The notes under the pieces: model-generated
What the model saw: the letters and a program-made list of their open reading frames with translations, nothing else
Told to the model about the DNA's origin: nothing
The model's database searches: none
Translations under genes and position numbers: made by a program
Shown here: positions 1 through 8,772 of the stretch, one piece after another
Layout: every line of letters begins with the position of its first letter
How positions within the stretch are numbered: position 1 is the stretch's first letter
Assembly: GCF_007858185.1 (NCBI RefSeq)
Contig: NZ_VFES01000002.1
Location: 310,001-374,000 of the forward strand
Origin: Pseudomonas grimontii
Lineage (GTDB): Bacteria > Pseudomonadota > Gammaproteobacteria > Pseudomonadales > Pseudomonadaceae
Reading direction: 5' to 3'
DNA: 64,000 bases

Positions 1-2173
1 CGGAGCCCATCAGCTGCACGTGGTGCGCCGCTTCCTTGGTGTCTTCTTCGAGCAGGTACATGCCCTTGATGATGCCTTCTTCCACGCCGGCCGGCATGGC
101 TGGCTGCTGGTAGGACTCGTTCATCACGGTGATGTAGTAGAAAACGTCCTGCTGCTCTTCGGTCATCTTCCGCATGCCGTCCTGGATGATCACCGCCAGC
201 TCATAGCCGTAGGTTGGATCAAAGGTGCGGCAGTTCGGGATGGTGGCAGCCAGGATGTGGCTGTGACCGTCTTCGTGTTGCAGGCCTTCGCCGTTCAGTG
301 TGGTACGGCCGGCGGTACCGCCGATCAGGAAACCACGGGTACGGCTGTCGCCTGCTGCCCACGCCAGGTCGCCGATACGCTGGAAACCGAACATCGAGTA
401 GAAGATGTAGAACGGCAGCATCGGCTGGTTGTGGCTGGAGTACGAAGTACCGGCAGCGATGAAGGAGCTCATGGCGCCCGCTTCGTTGATGCCTTCTTCG
501 AGGATCTGGCCCTTCTTGTCTTCCTTGTAGAACATCACCTGGTCTTTATCGACTGGCTCGTAGAGCTGGCCGACGGAGGAGTAGATGCCCAACTGACGGA
601 ACATGCCTTCCATACCGAAGGTACGGGCTTCGTCCGGGATGATCGGGACGATGCGCGAACCGATTTCCTTGTCCTTGACCAGCTGCGCGAGGATCCGCAC
701 GAAGGCCATGGTGGTGGAGATTTCACGGTCGCCCGAGCCGTCCAGGATCGCCTTGAGGGTATCCAGCGGTGGTGTCGGGATGTTGAAGCTCTTGGCGCGG
801 CGCTGTGGCACGAAACCGCCGAGTGCGCTACGACGCTCGCTCAGGTAGCGGGCTTCGGCGCTGTTCGGCTCAGGCTTGAAGAACGGCAGGTTCTCCAGGT
901 CTTCGTCCTTGACCGGGATGTCGAAGCGGTCGCGGAACAGCTTCAGGCTTTCAACATCAACCTTCTTGGTGTTGTGCGCAGTGTTTTTCGCTTCGCCGGC
1001 ACCGGTGCCATAACCCTTGATGGTCTTGGCCAGGATGACGGTGGGTTGTTCTTTGTGGTTGACCGCTTCGTGGTACGCCGCATAGACCTTGTACGGGTCG
1101 TGGCCGCCACGGTTGAGTTTCCAGATCTCGTCGTCGGACAGGTCGGCAACCATCGCCTTGAGTTCAGGCGTGTTGAAGAAGTGTTCACGCACGAACGCGC
1201 CGTCTTTGGCCTTGTAGTTCTGGTACTCGCCGTCGATGACTGCGTCCATGCGACGTTGCAGGATACCGTCGACGTCCTTGGCCAGCAGTGGGTCCCAGAA
1301 ACGGCCCCAGATGACTTTGGTCACGTTCCATTGGGCACCACGGAACACGCCTTCGAGTTCCTGGATGATCTTGCCGTTGCCGCGAACCGGGCCGTCGAGG
1401 CGCTGCAGGTTGCAGTTGATGACGAAGATCAGGTTGTCCAGCTTCTCGCGGCCGGCCAGGGAGATGGCGCCCAGGGATTCCGGCTCGTCGCACTCGCCGT
1501 CGCCCAGGAAGCACCAGACTTTCTGCTTGCCTTCCGGGATGAAGCCACGGGCTTCCAGGTACTTCATGAAGCGTGCCTGGTAGATCGCCTGGATCGGGCC
1601 AAGGCCCATGGATACAGTCGGGAACTGCCAGAAATCAGGCATCAGCCAAGGGTGCGGGTACGACGACAGGCCGTTACCGTCCACTTCCTGGCGGAAGTTG
1701 TTCATGTGTTCTTCGCTGATGCGGCCTTCCATGAACGCACGGGCGTAGACACCTGGCGAGGTGTGGCCCTGGAAGTAGATCAGGTCGCCGCCGTGTTCTT
1801 CGGTCGGGGCCTGGAAGAAGTAGTTGAAGCCGATGTCATACAGGGTTGCGCTGGAAGCGAAGCTGGAGATGTGACCGCCCAGGTCAGAATCTTTCAAGTT
1901 CGTGCGCATTACCATCGCCATGGCGTTCCAACGTACCAGCGAGCGAATGCGGCGTTCCATGAACAGGTCGCCAGGCATGCGTGCTTCGTGGGTAACGGGG
2001 ATGGTGTTGCGGTATGGCGTGGTGATGGCGTAGGGCAGTTGCGAGCCGCTGCGGGTCGCGAGTTCGCCCATACGGGTCATCAGGTAGTGAGCACGGTCTT
2101 CGCCTTCTTTGTCGAGAACCGATTCCAGGGCGTCCAGCCATTCCTGGGTTTCGACGGGATCGAGGTCTTGCAT
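1..2173 (-). CDS. aceE: Pyruvate dehydrogenase E1 component (partial, 3' end outside window)
   Basis: Homodimeric-type E1 of the pyruvate dehydrogenase complex, which decarboxylates pyruvate on thiamine diphosphate and passes the acetyl group to the lipoyl E2. About 724 of the usual ~881 residues are present; the C-terminus lies left of position 1. The complement strand is open throughout and translates as MQDLDPVETQEWLDALES onward, with the ThDP-binding GDGECDE near residue 225 and typical E1 stretches such as GHTSPGVYARAF and GGTAGRTTLNGEGLQHEDG. I chose the ATG at 2173 because a TGGAG ribosome site lies 8 bases upstream and the family starts MQDLDP. An in-frame ATG at 2248 would add 25 residues but has a weaker site. 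Transcription is away from glnE, behind an operator-rich promoter. Confidence 0.96.
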   Translation of the reverse strand, partial: MQDLDPVETQEWLDALESVLDKEGEDRAHYLMTRMGELATRSGSQLPYAITTPYRNTIPVTHEARMPGDLFMERRIRSLVRWNAMAMVMRTNLKDSDLGGHISSFASSATLYDIGFNYFFQAPTEEHGGDLIYFQGHTSPGVYARAFMEGRISEEHMNNFRQEVDGNGLSSYPHPWLMPDFWQFPTVSMGLGPIQAIYQARFMKYLEARGFIPEGKQKVWCFLGDGECDEPESLGAISLAGREKLDNLIFVINCNLQRLDGPVRGNGKIIQELEGVFRGAQWNVTKVIWGRFWDPLLAKDVDGILQRRMDAVIDGEYQNYKAKDGAFVREHFFNTPELKAMVADLSDDEIWKLNRGGHDPYKVYAAYHEAVNHKEQPTVILAKTIKGYGTGAGEAKNTAHNTKKVDVESLKLFRDRFDIPVKDEDLENLPFFKPEPNSAEARYLSERRSALGGFVPQRRAKSFNIPTPPLDTLKAILDGSGDREISTTMAFVRILAQLVKDKEIGSRIVPIIPDEARTFGMEGMFRQLGIYSSVGQLYEPVDKDQVMFYKEDKKGQILEEGINEAGAMSSFIAAGTSYSSHNQPMLPFYIFYSMFGFQRIGDLAWAAGDSRTRGFLIGGTAGRTTLNGEGLQHEDGHSHILAATIPNCRTFDPTYGYELAVIIQDGMRKMTEEQQDVFYYITVMNESYQQPAMPAGVEEGIIKGMYLLEEDTKEAAHHVQLMGS

Positions 2174-2283
2174 GGCTTGCTCCAGGGCGGAAAGGCTACC
2201 AGAATCGGTTGCCTGAAGTTTGCGACTGGCCTTGTGGGCAGACGACATAAATTCTTGGATGGCCGAAGTTTGCTTCGGCGTCC

Positions 2284-2350
2284 TGTAGTTTTACTACAAA
2301 TCGTCGGCCATTTCAGCCTTTCGAATGTATATACGAGTAGTAAAACTACA
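2284..2350 (-). promoter_or_regulatory. Pair of facing 15-bp palindromic operators upstream of aceE
   Basis: TGTAGTTTTACTACA at 2284-2298 is a near-perfect palindrome. AGTAGTAAAACTACA at 2336-2350 matches its reverse complement at 14 of 15 positions. The centres are about 52 bp apart, close to five helical turns. The core resembles the TTGT-N7/8-ACAA type of site bound by HexR, the RpiR-family repressor of sugar catabolism in Pseudomonas; that assignment is inference. One copy sits in the spacer of the predicted aceE promoter and the other just downstream of the start point, the layout expected for a repressor. The rest of the 383-base gap between aceE and glnE is AT-rich with no gene seen. 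Confidence 0.6.
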
Positions 2351-2353
2351 CAA
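2326..2353 (-). promoter_or_regulatory. Predicted sigma-70 promoter of aceE
   Basis: On the minus strand, TTGTGT (2348-2353) and TATACA (2326-2331) are separated by 16 bases, giving a start near 2319 and a leader of about 145 bases to the ATG at 2173. The right-hand operator overlaps the spacer. Prediction from sequence only. Confidence 0.5.
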
Positions 2354-2556
2354 GACTGAGCGGATTGCTCGGTCTGGCTGGTGAGCATAATCGTTATTGT
2401 TGATCTTTTGCGAACAAGAAAAGGTAGAAGTTTAATGTTGCCTGCCAAAAATTATATATTTTCAGCTATTTATAACCTTTGTTCGACAGTCCTTCATCGA
2501 GTGTGGTGCCTGCGCTCACAGCAGCAAGCCATTTACACGCCGACCAAGGATAGACC

Positions 2557-5496
2557 ATGAGCCTTCCAACGCTGGCCGAACTGCCGGCCATTCTGTTGCC
2601 AAAAGCCCAGCGGGCCGAGCAGTCATTTCGTGACGCGGTGGCCGCGCTGGACGACGATCATGGCCTTTCTGCGTGGACGCCGCAACGGTGGGCCGACTTC
2701 GCCCGTGTGTGCGCCGCCAGTGATTTCGTCATTGAACAGAGTGTTCGTGACCCTTTGATGTTGCTCGAGTTGGCCGCCTGGGGCGAGCTGGACCGCGGCT
2801 TTGCGCCGGGCGAGCTGTGCGGGCAGATTGCCGGTGCCGTGCAACAGGCCGAAACAGAAGATGAGCTGGGCCGTGTGCTGCGCCGCCAACGTACGCGCCA
2901 GCAAGTGCGCATCATCTGGCGCGACCTGACCCGCCACGCCGACCTGGTGCAAACCTGCCGCGACCTCTCCGACATGGCCGACGCCAGCATCGACCAGGCC
3001 TACCAATGGTTGTACCAGCGCCACTGTGTGCAGTTCGGCACCCCGACCGGGCGGCGCAGCGGTGAGCCGCAGCACATGGTCATCCTCGGCATGGGCAAGC
3101 TCGGTGCGGTGGAGCTGAACCTGTCGTCGGATATCGACCTGATCTTCGCCTACCCCGAGGGCGGCGAAACCCTGGGCGTGAAGCGCTCCCTGGATAACCA
3201 GGAATTCTTTATTCGTCTTGGTCAAAAATTGATCAGGGCCCTTGATCCGATGACCGTCGACGGCTTTGTGTTTCGGGTGGACATGCGCCTGCGCCCTTAC
3301 GGCTCGGCGGGTGCGCTGGTGCTCAGCTTCAACGCGCTGGAGCAGTACTACCAAGACCAGGGTCGCGACTGGGAGCGCTACGCCATGATCAAGGCGCGCG
3401 TGGTCGCCGGTGACCAGGTGGCCGGTGCGCAGTTACTCGATATGCTGCGACCGTTCGTGTACCGCCGCTACCTGGACTTTTCCGCCATCGAAGCGCTGCG
3501 CACCATGAAGCAGCTGATCCAGCAGGAAGTGCGGCGTAAAGGCATGGCCGACAATATCAAGCTGGGCTCGGGCGGCATCCGCGAAGTGGAATTTATCGCC
3601 CAGGCGTTCCAGCTGATCCATGGCGGCCGCGACCTCAGCCTGCAACAACGGCCGCTGCTCAACGTGCTCGGCACCCTGGAAGGCCAGGGCTACCTGCCGC
3701 CGGCGGTGATCGCCGAATTGCGCAATGGCTATGAGTTCCTGCGTTACACCGAACATGCGATCCAGGCGATTGCCGACCGCCAGACCCAAATGCTTCCGGA
3801 CAGCCCTGAAGACCAGGCGCGCATTGCCTTTATGCTCGGCTTTGTCGACTGGGCGGCGTTCCATGAGCGCCTGATGTATTGGCGTGGTCGCGTGGACTGG
3901 CACTTCCGCCAGGTGATTGCGGATCCTGATGAAGAAGAAGGTGCGGAAAGCGAGTTGGTCGTAGGCGGGGAATGGTTGCCGTTGTGGGAAGAGTCCCAGG
4001 ACGAAGAGGCCGCCTGCCGTCAATTGGCCGAAGGCGGCTTTACTGATGCAACCAAGGCCCTCAAAGCCTTGGCCGGTCTGCGCAACAGCCCGCAATTGCG
4101 CGCCATGCAGCGCCTGGGGCGCGAACGCTTGGATGCATTTATTCCGCGCCTGCTGGCCCAGGCCGTCGAGCACGCCAACCCGGACCTGGTGCTGGAGCGC
4201 GTACTGCCATTGGTGGAGGCCGTCGCGCGGCGTTCGGCTTATCTGGTGCTGCTGACGGAAAACCCCGACGCCCTGCGCCGCCTGCTGACCTTGTGCGCCG
4301 CCAGCCCATGGATCGCCGAACAGATCACGCGCTTCCCGCTGCTGCTGGATGAACTGCTCAACGAAGGTCGCCTGTTCAAGCCACCGCTGGCGCCGGAACT
4401 CGCCGCCGAGTTGCGCGAGCGCCTCACACGCATCCCCGAGGATGACCTGGAGCAGCAGATGGAAGCCCTGCGGCACTTCAAGCTGGCCCACCGCCTGCGC
4501 GTGGCCGCTTCGGAAATCGCCGGCAGCCTGCCGTTGATGAAAGTCAGCGACTACCTGACCTGGCTCGCCGAAGCCATCCTCGAACAAGTGCTGGCCCTGG
4601 CCTGGCGCCAAACGGTCGCACGGCACGGCTCGCCGCAGCGGCTGGACGGCACGTTGTGCGATCCTGGGTTCATCATTGTCGGTTATGGGAAAGTCGGCGG
4701 CATCGAACTGGGGCATGGTTCGGACCTGGACCTGGTGTTTATCCACGATGGCGACCCGCAGGCCGAGACCGACGGTGCCAAGCCGATCGACGGCGCGCAG
4801 TTCTTCACGCGCCTGGGCCAGCGGATCATTCACCTGCTGACCACCCAGACCAACTCCGGCCAGCTTTATGAAGTGGATATGCGCCTGCGACCTTCCGGCG
4901 CATCCGGGTTGTTGGTCAGTTCCCTCGGGGCGTTTGACCGCTATCAACAAAATGAAGCATGGACCTGGGAGCATCAGGCCCTGATCCGCGCGCGGGTGCT
5001 GGTGGGCAGCCAGGATGTGGGCCAGGCATTCGAGCAGGTACGGGCTAAAGTGCTAGGGCGTGAGCGCGACTTGGCGAAGTTGCGCCAGGAGGTCAGCGAG
5101 ATGCGCGCCAAGATGCGTGACAACCTGGGTACCAAGGCCACGGCGGCCGGCACCGGCGCCAATGCCTTCGACGCCACGGCGCTGTTCGACCTCAAGCAGG
5201 ACGCCGGAGGTATCGTCGATATTGAATTTATGGTGCAATACGCGGCTTTGGCGTGGTCTGCGCAACATCCATCGTTGCTGCGCTATACCGACAATATCCG
5301 CATTCTGGAAGGCCTCGAGCAGGTGGGGTTGATGCCCGCTGCCGATGCCCATCTGCTGCGTGAGGTGTATAAGGCCTACCGTTCCGCCGCGCATCGCCAG
5401 GCCTTGCAAAACGAGGCCGGTACGGTGCCCGGTGATCAGTTCGCTGACGAACGGCGCCAGGTGATGCGAATCTGGCAGGCGCTGGGGTTGAGTTGA
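2557..5496 (+). CDS. glnE: Bifunctional glutamine synthetase adenylyltransferase/adenylyl-removing enzyme
   Basis: GlnE attaches AMP to, and removes it from, glutamine synthetase in response to PII, setting nitrogen assimilation. The 979-residue length is normal. The protein shows the two nucleotidyltransferase domains of the family: GMGKLGAVELNLSSDIDLIF near residue 178 in the N-terminal adenylyl-removase half, and GYGKVGGIELGHGSDLDLVF near residue 708 in the C-terminal adenylylation half, each with the metal-binding DxD. The gene is divergent from aceE and is followed by a GC-rich hairpin. In PAO1 I recall ilvE between glnE and waaF; here only 54 bases separate them. Confidence 0.97.
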   Translation: MSLPTLAELPAILLPKAQRAEQSFRDAVAALDDDHGLSAWTPQRWADFARVCAASDFVIEQSVRDPLMLLELAAWGELDRGFAPGELCGQIAGAVQQAETEDELGRVLRRQRTRQQVRIIWRDLTRHADLVQTCRDLSDMADASIDQAYQWLYQRHCVQFGTPTGRRSGEPQHMVILGMGKLGAVELNLSSDIDLIFAYPEGGETLGVKRSLDNQEFFIRLGQKLIRALDPMTVDGFVFRVDMRLRPYGSAGALVLSFNALEQYYQDQGRDWERYAMIKARVVAGDQVAGAQLLDMLRPFVYRRYLDFSAIEALRTMKQLIQQEVRRKGMADNIKLGSGGIREVEFIAQAFQLIHGGRDLSLQQRPLLNVLGTLEGQGYLPPAVIAELRNGYEFLRYTEHAIQAIADRQTQMLPDSPEDQARIAFMLGFVDWAAFHERLMYWRGRVDWHFRQVIADPDEEEGAESELVVGGEWLPLWEESQDEEAACRQLAEGGFTDATKALKALAGLRNSPQLRAMQRLGRERLDAFIPRLLAQAVEHANPDLVLERVLPLVEAVARRSAYLVLLTENPDALRRLLTLCAASPWIAEQITRFPLLLDELLNEGRLFKPPLAPELAAELRERLTRIPEDDLEQQMEALRHFKLAHRLRVAASEIAGSLPLMKVSDYLTWLAEAILEQVLALAWRQTVARHGSPQRLDGTLCDPGFIIVGYGKVGGIELGHGSDLDLVFIHDGDPQAETDGAKPIDGAQFFTRLGQRIIHLLTTQTNSGQLYEVDMRLRPSGASGLLVSSLGAFDRYQQNEAWTWEHQALIRARVLVGSQDVGQAFEQVRAKVLGRERDLAKLRQEVSEMRAKMRDNLGTKATAAGTGANAFDATALFDLKQDAGGIVDIEFMVQYAALAWSAQHPSLLRYTDNIRILEGLEQVGLMPAADAHLLREVYKAYRSAAHRQALQNEAGTVPGDQFADERRQVMRIWQALGLS

Positions 5497-5508
5497 AACA
5501 CTATTAGG

Positions 5509-5532
5509 GCGGGGAGGCATAAGCCTCCCCGC
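5509..5532 (+). terminator. Hairpin terminator after glnE
   Basis: GCGGGGAGGC and GCCTCCCCGC form a perfect 10-bp stem around the loop ATAA, between the glnE stop and the waaF start. The U-tract is weak (ATCGTTTG), so read-through into waaF is possible. Confidence 0.6.
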
Positions 5533-5550
5533 ATCGTTTGTGGAAACTAC

Positions 5551-6585
5551 ATGAATATTCTGATCGTTGGGCCCAGTTGGGTCGGTGACATGGTGATGGC
5601 GCAGACACTGTTCCAGAGCCTGCGCGTGCGCTATCCAGACTGCCAGATCGACGTGCTCGCCCCCGAGTGGAGCCGGCCGATCCTCGAGCGCATGCCCGAA
5701 GTGCGCAAGGCCTTGAGCTTTCCGCTCGGCCATGGCGCCCTGGAGCTTGCGACCCGCCGTCGCATCGGCAAATCCCTGGCCGGCCAGTACGACCAGGCGA
5801 TCCTGCTGCCCAACTCGCTGAAGTCGGCGCTGGTGCCGTATTTTGCCGGGATCCCCAAGCGCACCGGCTGGCGCGGCGAATTTCGCTACGTTTTGCTCAA
5901 CGACGTGCGCACGCTGGACAAGGCGCGCTACCCGCTGATGATCGAACGCTTCATGGCCCTGGCCTATGCGCCGGGCGCCGAGTTGCCCAAGCCGTACCCG
6001 CGCCCCAGCCTGCAGATCGACCCGGTGACCCGCGATGCGGCACTGGCCAAGTTCGGCCTGGCCCTTGATCGCCCGGTGTTGGCCCTGTGCCCCGGTGCGG
6101 AGTTTGGCGAGTCCAAGCGCTGGCCGTCGGACCACTACGCCAAAGTCGCCGAGATGAAGATTCGTGAAGGCTGGCAGGTGTGGTTGTTCGGCTCGAAAAA
6201 CGATCACTCGGTGGGTGAGGACATTCGCCAACGCCTGATCCCGGGCCTGCGCGAAGAGGCGGTGAACCTCAGTGGCGACACGTCCCTGGCCGAGGCCATC
6301 GACTTGCTGTCCTGTGCTGACGCCGTGGTGTCCAACGACTCAGGCCTGATGCATGTGGCCGCTGCGCTGAACCGCCCGTTAGTGGCGGTGTACGGTTCCA
6401 CCTCGCCGGGCTTCACCCCGCCGTTGGCCGATCAGGTCGAAGTGGTGCGCCTGGGGCTGGATTGCAGCCCGTGTTTTGATCGCACCTGCCGTTTCGGCCA
6501 TTACAACTGCCTGCGCCAATTGCTGCCGCAGCCGGTAACCGATGCCTTGCAGCGGTTGCAGGGCGACGTGGTCGAGGTTCACTGA
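5551..6585 (+). CDS. waaF: ADP-heptose:LPS heptosyltransferase II
   Basis: GT9-family enzyme that adds the second L-glycero-D-manno-heptose to the LPS inner core at the cytoplasmic face of the inner membrane. It begins MNILIVGPSWVGDMVMAQTL, the usual WaaF start, and carries the C-terminal ADP-heptose-binding segment VVSNDSGLMHVAAALNRPLV and the PCFDRTC cysteine cluster. At 344 residues it is full length. It is the first gene of a run of seven in which neighbouring genes abut or overlap by a few bases (waaF-waaC-waaG-waaP-kinases), implying one translationally coupled operon. Confidence 0.96.
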   Translation: MNILIVGPSWVGDMVMAQTLFQSLRVRYPDCQIDVLAPEWSRPILERMPEVRKALSFPLGHGALELATRRRIGKSLAGQYDQAILLPNSLKSALVPYFAGIPKRTGWRGEFRYVLLNDVRTLDKARYPLMIERFMALAYAPGAELPKPYPRPSLQIDPVTRDAALAKFGLALDRPVLALCPGAEFGESKRWPSDHYAKVAEMKIREGWQVWLFGSKNDHSVGEDIRQRLIPGLREEAVNLSGDTSLAEAIDLLSCADAVVSNDSGLMHVAAALNRPLVAVYGSTSPGFTPPLADQVEVVRLGLDCSPCFDRTCRFGHYNCLRQLLPQPVTDALQRLQGDVVEVH

Positions 6586-6586
6586 G

Positions 6587-7648
6587 TTGCGGGTACTGGT
6601 AATCAAGACCTCATCCCTGGGCGACGTGATCCATGCCTTGCCGGCGCTGACCGACGCAGCGCGCGCGATCCCCGGCATTCGTTTCGACTGGGTGGTGGAA
6701 GAAGGCTTCGCCGAAATCCCCACCTGGCACCCGGCCGTCGACAAGGTGATCCCGGTGGCGATCCGCCGCTGGCGCAAGAACCTCTGGCAAACCGTCAAGA
6801 GCGGCGAGTGGCGGCGCTTCAAGCAGCAAGTCCAGTCGACCAAATACGACCTGGTGATCGATGCCCAGGGCCTGTTCAAAAGCGCCTGGCTGACCCGCTA
6901 CGTGCGTGCTCCGGTGGCCGGTTTCGACAAACACTCGGCCCGTGAGCCGATTGCGGCGCGCTTTTACTCGCGGCGCCTGGCCGTGGCCCGTGGGCAACAT
7001 GCGGTGGAGCGTTTGCGCCAACTGTTCGCCGTGGCCCTCGGCTATGACTTGCCCAAAGGCTTGGGCGACTACGGCCTCAGCACCGAAAAGCTGCTCGGCC
7101 TGCCACCGAAGAAACCTTTTGTATTGCTGCTGCACGGCACCACCTGGGACACCAAGCATTGGCCCGAAGCCTACTGGCGCGAGTTGGCCGAACGCATGGG
7201 CCGCCTGGGCGTGGACGTGAAGTTGCCCTGGGGCAACGCCGCCGAAAAGGCTCGGGCGGAGCGCCTGGCCCAAGGCCTGAACAACGCCGAAGTGCTGCCC
7301 AAGCTGAACCTGGCCGGCGTCGCCCGTGTATTGGCCGGCGCCCGCGCCTGTGTGGCGGTGGACACCGGACTGGGGCATTTGGCGGCGGCGCTGGATGTGC
7401 CGACCATCTCCCTGTTCGGCCCCACCAACCCCGGCCTGACCGGCGCCTACGGCAAAGGCCAGATTCACTTGGCCAGCGACTTTCCGTGTGCGCCGTGCTT
7501 GCAAAAACAATGTACTTATCAACCGACGGCCGACGACCTGCGTCGGTTCGACATCAAGCGCGAGTCGCCCCTGTGCTTCACGCGCCTGAACCCTGAGCGT
7601 GTGGCAACCCGGCTGAGCACGTTGTTACTGGCTGAGGAGCTGCACTGA
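6587..7648 (+). CDS. waaC: ADP-heptose:LPS heptosyltransferase I
   Basis: Adds the first heptose to Kdo in the LPS inner core. I place the start at the TTG at 6587, one base after the waaF stop, because it yields MRVLVIKTSSLGDVIHALPA, the conserved WaaC N-terminus, and a 353-residue protein of normal length. A GAGG lies about 10 bases upstream. The C-terminal donor site is visible as CVAVDTGLGHLAAALDVPT followed by SLFGPTNPGLTG. The stop overlaps the waaG start by one base. The rare start codon coupled to the waaF stop suggests translation depends on waaF. Confidence 0.95.
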   Translation: MRVLVIKTSSLGDVIHALPALTDAARAIPGIRFDWVVEEGFAEIPTWHPAVDKVIPVAIRRWRKNLWQTVKSGEWRRFKQQVQSTKYDLVIDAQGLFKSAWLTRYVRAPVAGFDKHSAREPIAARFYSRRLAVARGQHAVERLRQLFAVALGYDLPKGLGDYGLSTEKLLGLPPKKPFVLLLHGTTWDTKHWPEAYWRELAERMGRLGVDVKLPWGNAAEKARAERLAQGLNNAEVLPKLNLAGVARVLAGARACVAVDTGLGHLAAALDVPTISLFGPTNPGLTGAYGKGQIHLASDFPCAPCLQKQCTYQPTADDLRRFDIKRESPLCFTRLNPERVATRLSTLLLAEELH

Positions 7649-8772
7649 TGCAACTGGCTTTTGTTCTGTACAAATATTTCCCCTTCGGCGGCCTGCAGCG
7701 CGACTTCATGCGCATCGCCCTGGAATGCCAGCAGCGCGGCCATCAGATTCGTGTCTACACGCTGATCTGGGAGGGTGACATCCCGCCCGGTTTCGAAGTG
7801 CTGGTGGCGCCGGTCAAGGCGTTCTTCAACCATCGGCGCAATGAGAAACTCAGCGCCTGGATGGAGGCCGACCTGGCCAAGCGCCCGGTGGACCGCCTGA
7901 TCGGCTTCAACAAGATGCCCGGCCTGGACGTGTACTACGCCGCCGACGGCTGCTTTGAAGACAAGGCGCAAAACCTGCGCCATTCGCTGTACCGCAGTTT
8001 TGGCCGCTATCGCCACTTTGCCGAGTACGAGCGCGCGGTGTTTGCCAAGGACGCCAAGACCGAAGTCTTGATGATTTCCGAAGTGCAGCAGCCGCTGTTC
8101 ATCAAGCATTACGACACGCCGCTGGAGCGCTTCCACCTGCTGCCACCGGGCATTGCCCAGGACCGCCGCGCGCCGTCGAATGCGGCCGAGATTCGTGAAG
8201 GCTTCCGCAAGGAATTCAACTTGGGCGATGACGACCTGTTGCTGGTGCAAATCGGTTCCGGTTTCAAGACCAAGGGCGTCGACCGTAGCCTCAAGGCCGT
8301 CGCCGCGTTGCCGGCTGAGCTGAAAAAACGCACGCGCCTGTTTGTAATCGGCCAGGACGACCCCAAGGTATTCCAACTGCAAAGCGCCACCCTTGGGTTG
8401 GGCGATAACGTGCAGTTCCTCAAGGGGCGCAGCGATATTCCGCGTTTCCTGCTGGGCGCCGACCTGTTGATCCACCCCGCGTACAACGAAAACACCGGCA
8501 CCGTGTTGCTCGAAGCCCTGGTGGCCGGGTTGCCGGTGCTGGTCTCGGCGGTGTGTGGTTATGCCCATTACATCGCCGAAGCCGACAGCGGACTGGTGCT
8601 GGACGAGCCGTTTGAACAGGCTCAGTTGAACCAGTACCTGGCGCAGATGTTGACCGATTCTGCACAGCGCGCGGCCTGGGGCCGCAATGGGTTGGCCTTC
8701 GCCGAGACGGCCGACCTCTACAGCATGCCGCAGCACGCTGCGGATGTGATTCTGGCGGAGCCAAAACGATGA
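7648..8772 (+). CDS. waaG: UDP-glucose:(heptosyl)LPS alpha-1,3-glucosyltransferase
   Basis: Retaining GT4 glycosyltransferase with GT-B fold that transfers the first hexose onto heptose II of the core (in Pseudomonas the linking sugar is galactosamine, so donor naming by analogy to enteric WaaG is uncertain). The N-terminus MQLAFVLYKYFPFGGLQRD is diagnostic of WaaG. The GT4 E-x7-E motif appears in YNENTGTVLLEALVAG. Length 374 is standard. The ATG overlaps the waaC TGA, and the 3' end overlaps waaP by 4 bases. Confidence 0.95.
   Translation: MQLAFVLYKYFPFGGLQRDFMRIALECQQRGHQIRVYTLIWEGDIPPGFEVLVAPVKAFFNHRRNEKLSAWMEADLAKRPVDRLIGFNKMPGLDVYYAADGCFEDKAQNLRHSLYRSFGRYRHFAEYERAVFAKDAKTEVLMISEVQQPLFIKHYDTPLERFHLLPPGIAQDRRAPSNAAEIREGFRKEFNLGDDDLLLVQIGSGFKTKGVDRSLKAVAALPAELKKRTRLFVIGQDDPKVFQLQSATLGLGDNVQFLKGRSDIPRFLLGADLLIHPAYNENTGTVLLEALVAGLPVLVSAVCGYAHYIAEADSGLVLDEPFEQAQLNQYLAQMLTDSAQRAAWGRNGLAFAETADLYSMPQHAADVILAEPKR

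Noticed and set aside
20..2359. Long plus-strand open frame opposite aceE (over 700 codons)
   Set aside because: It is antisense to aceE, whose frame shows strong homology across the whole length. Long antisense openings are normal in high-GC genes with this codon bias.
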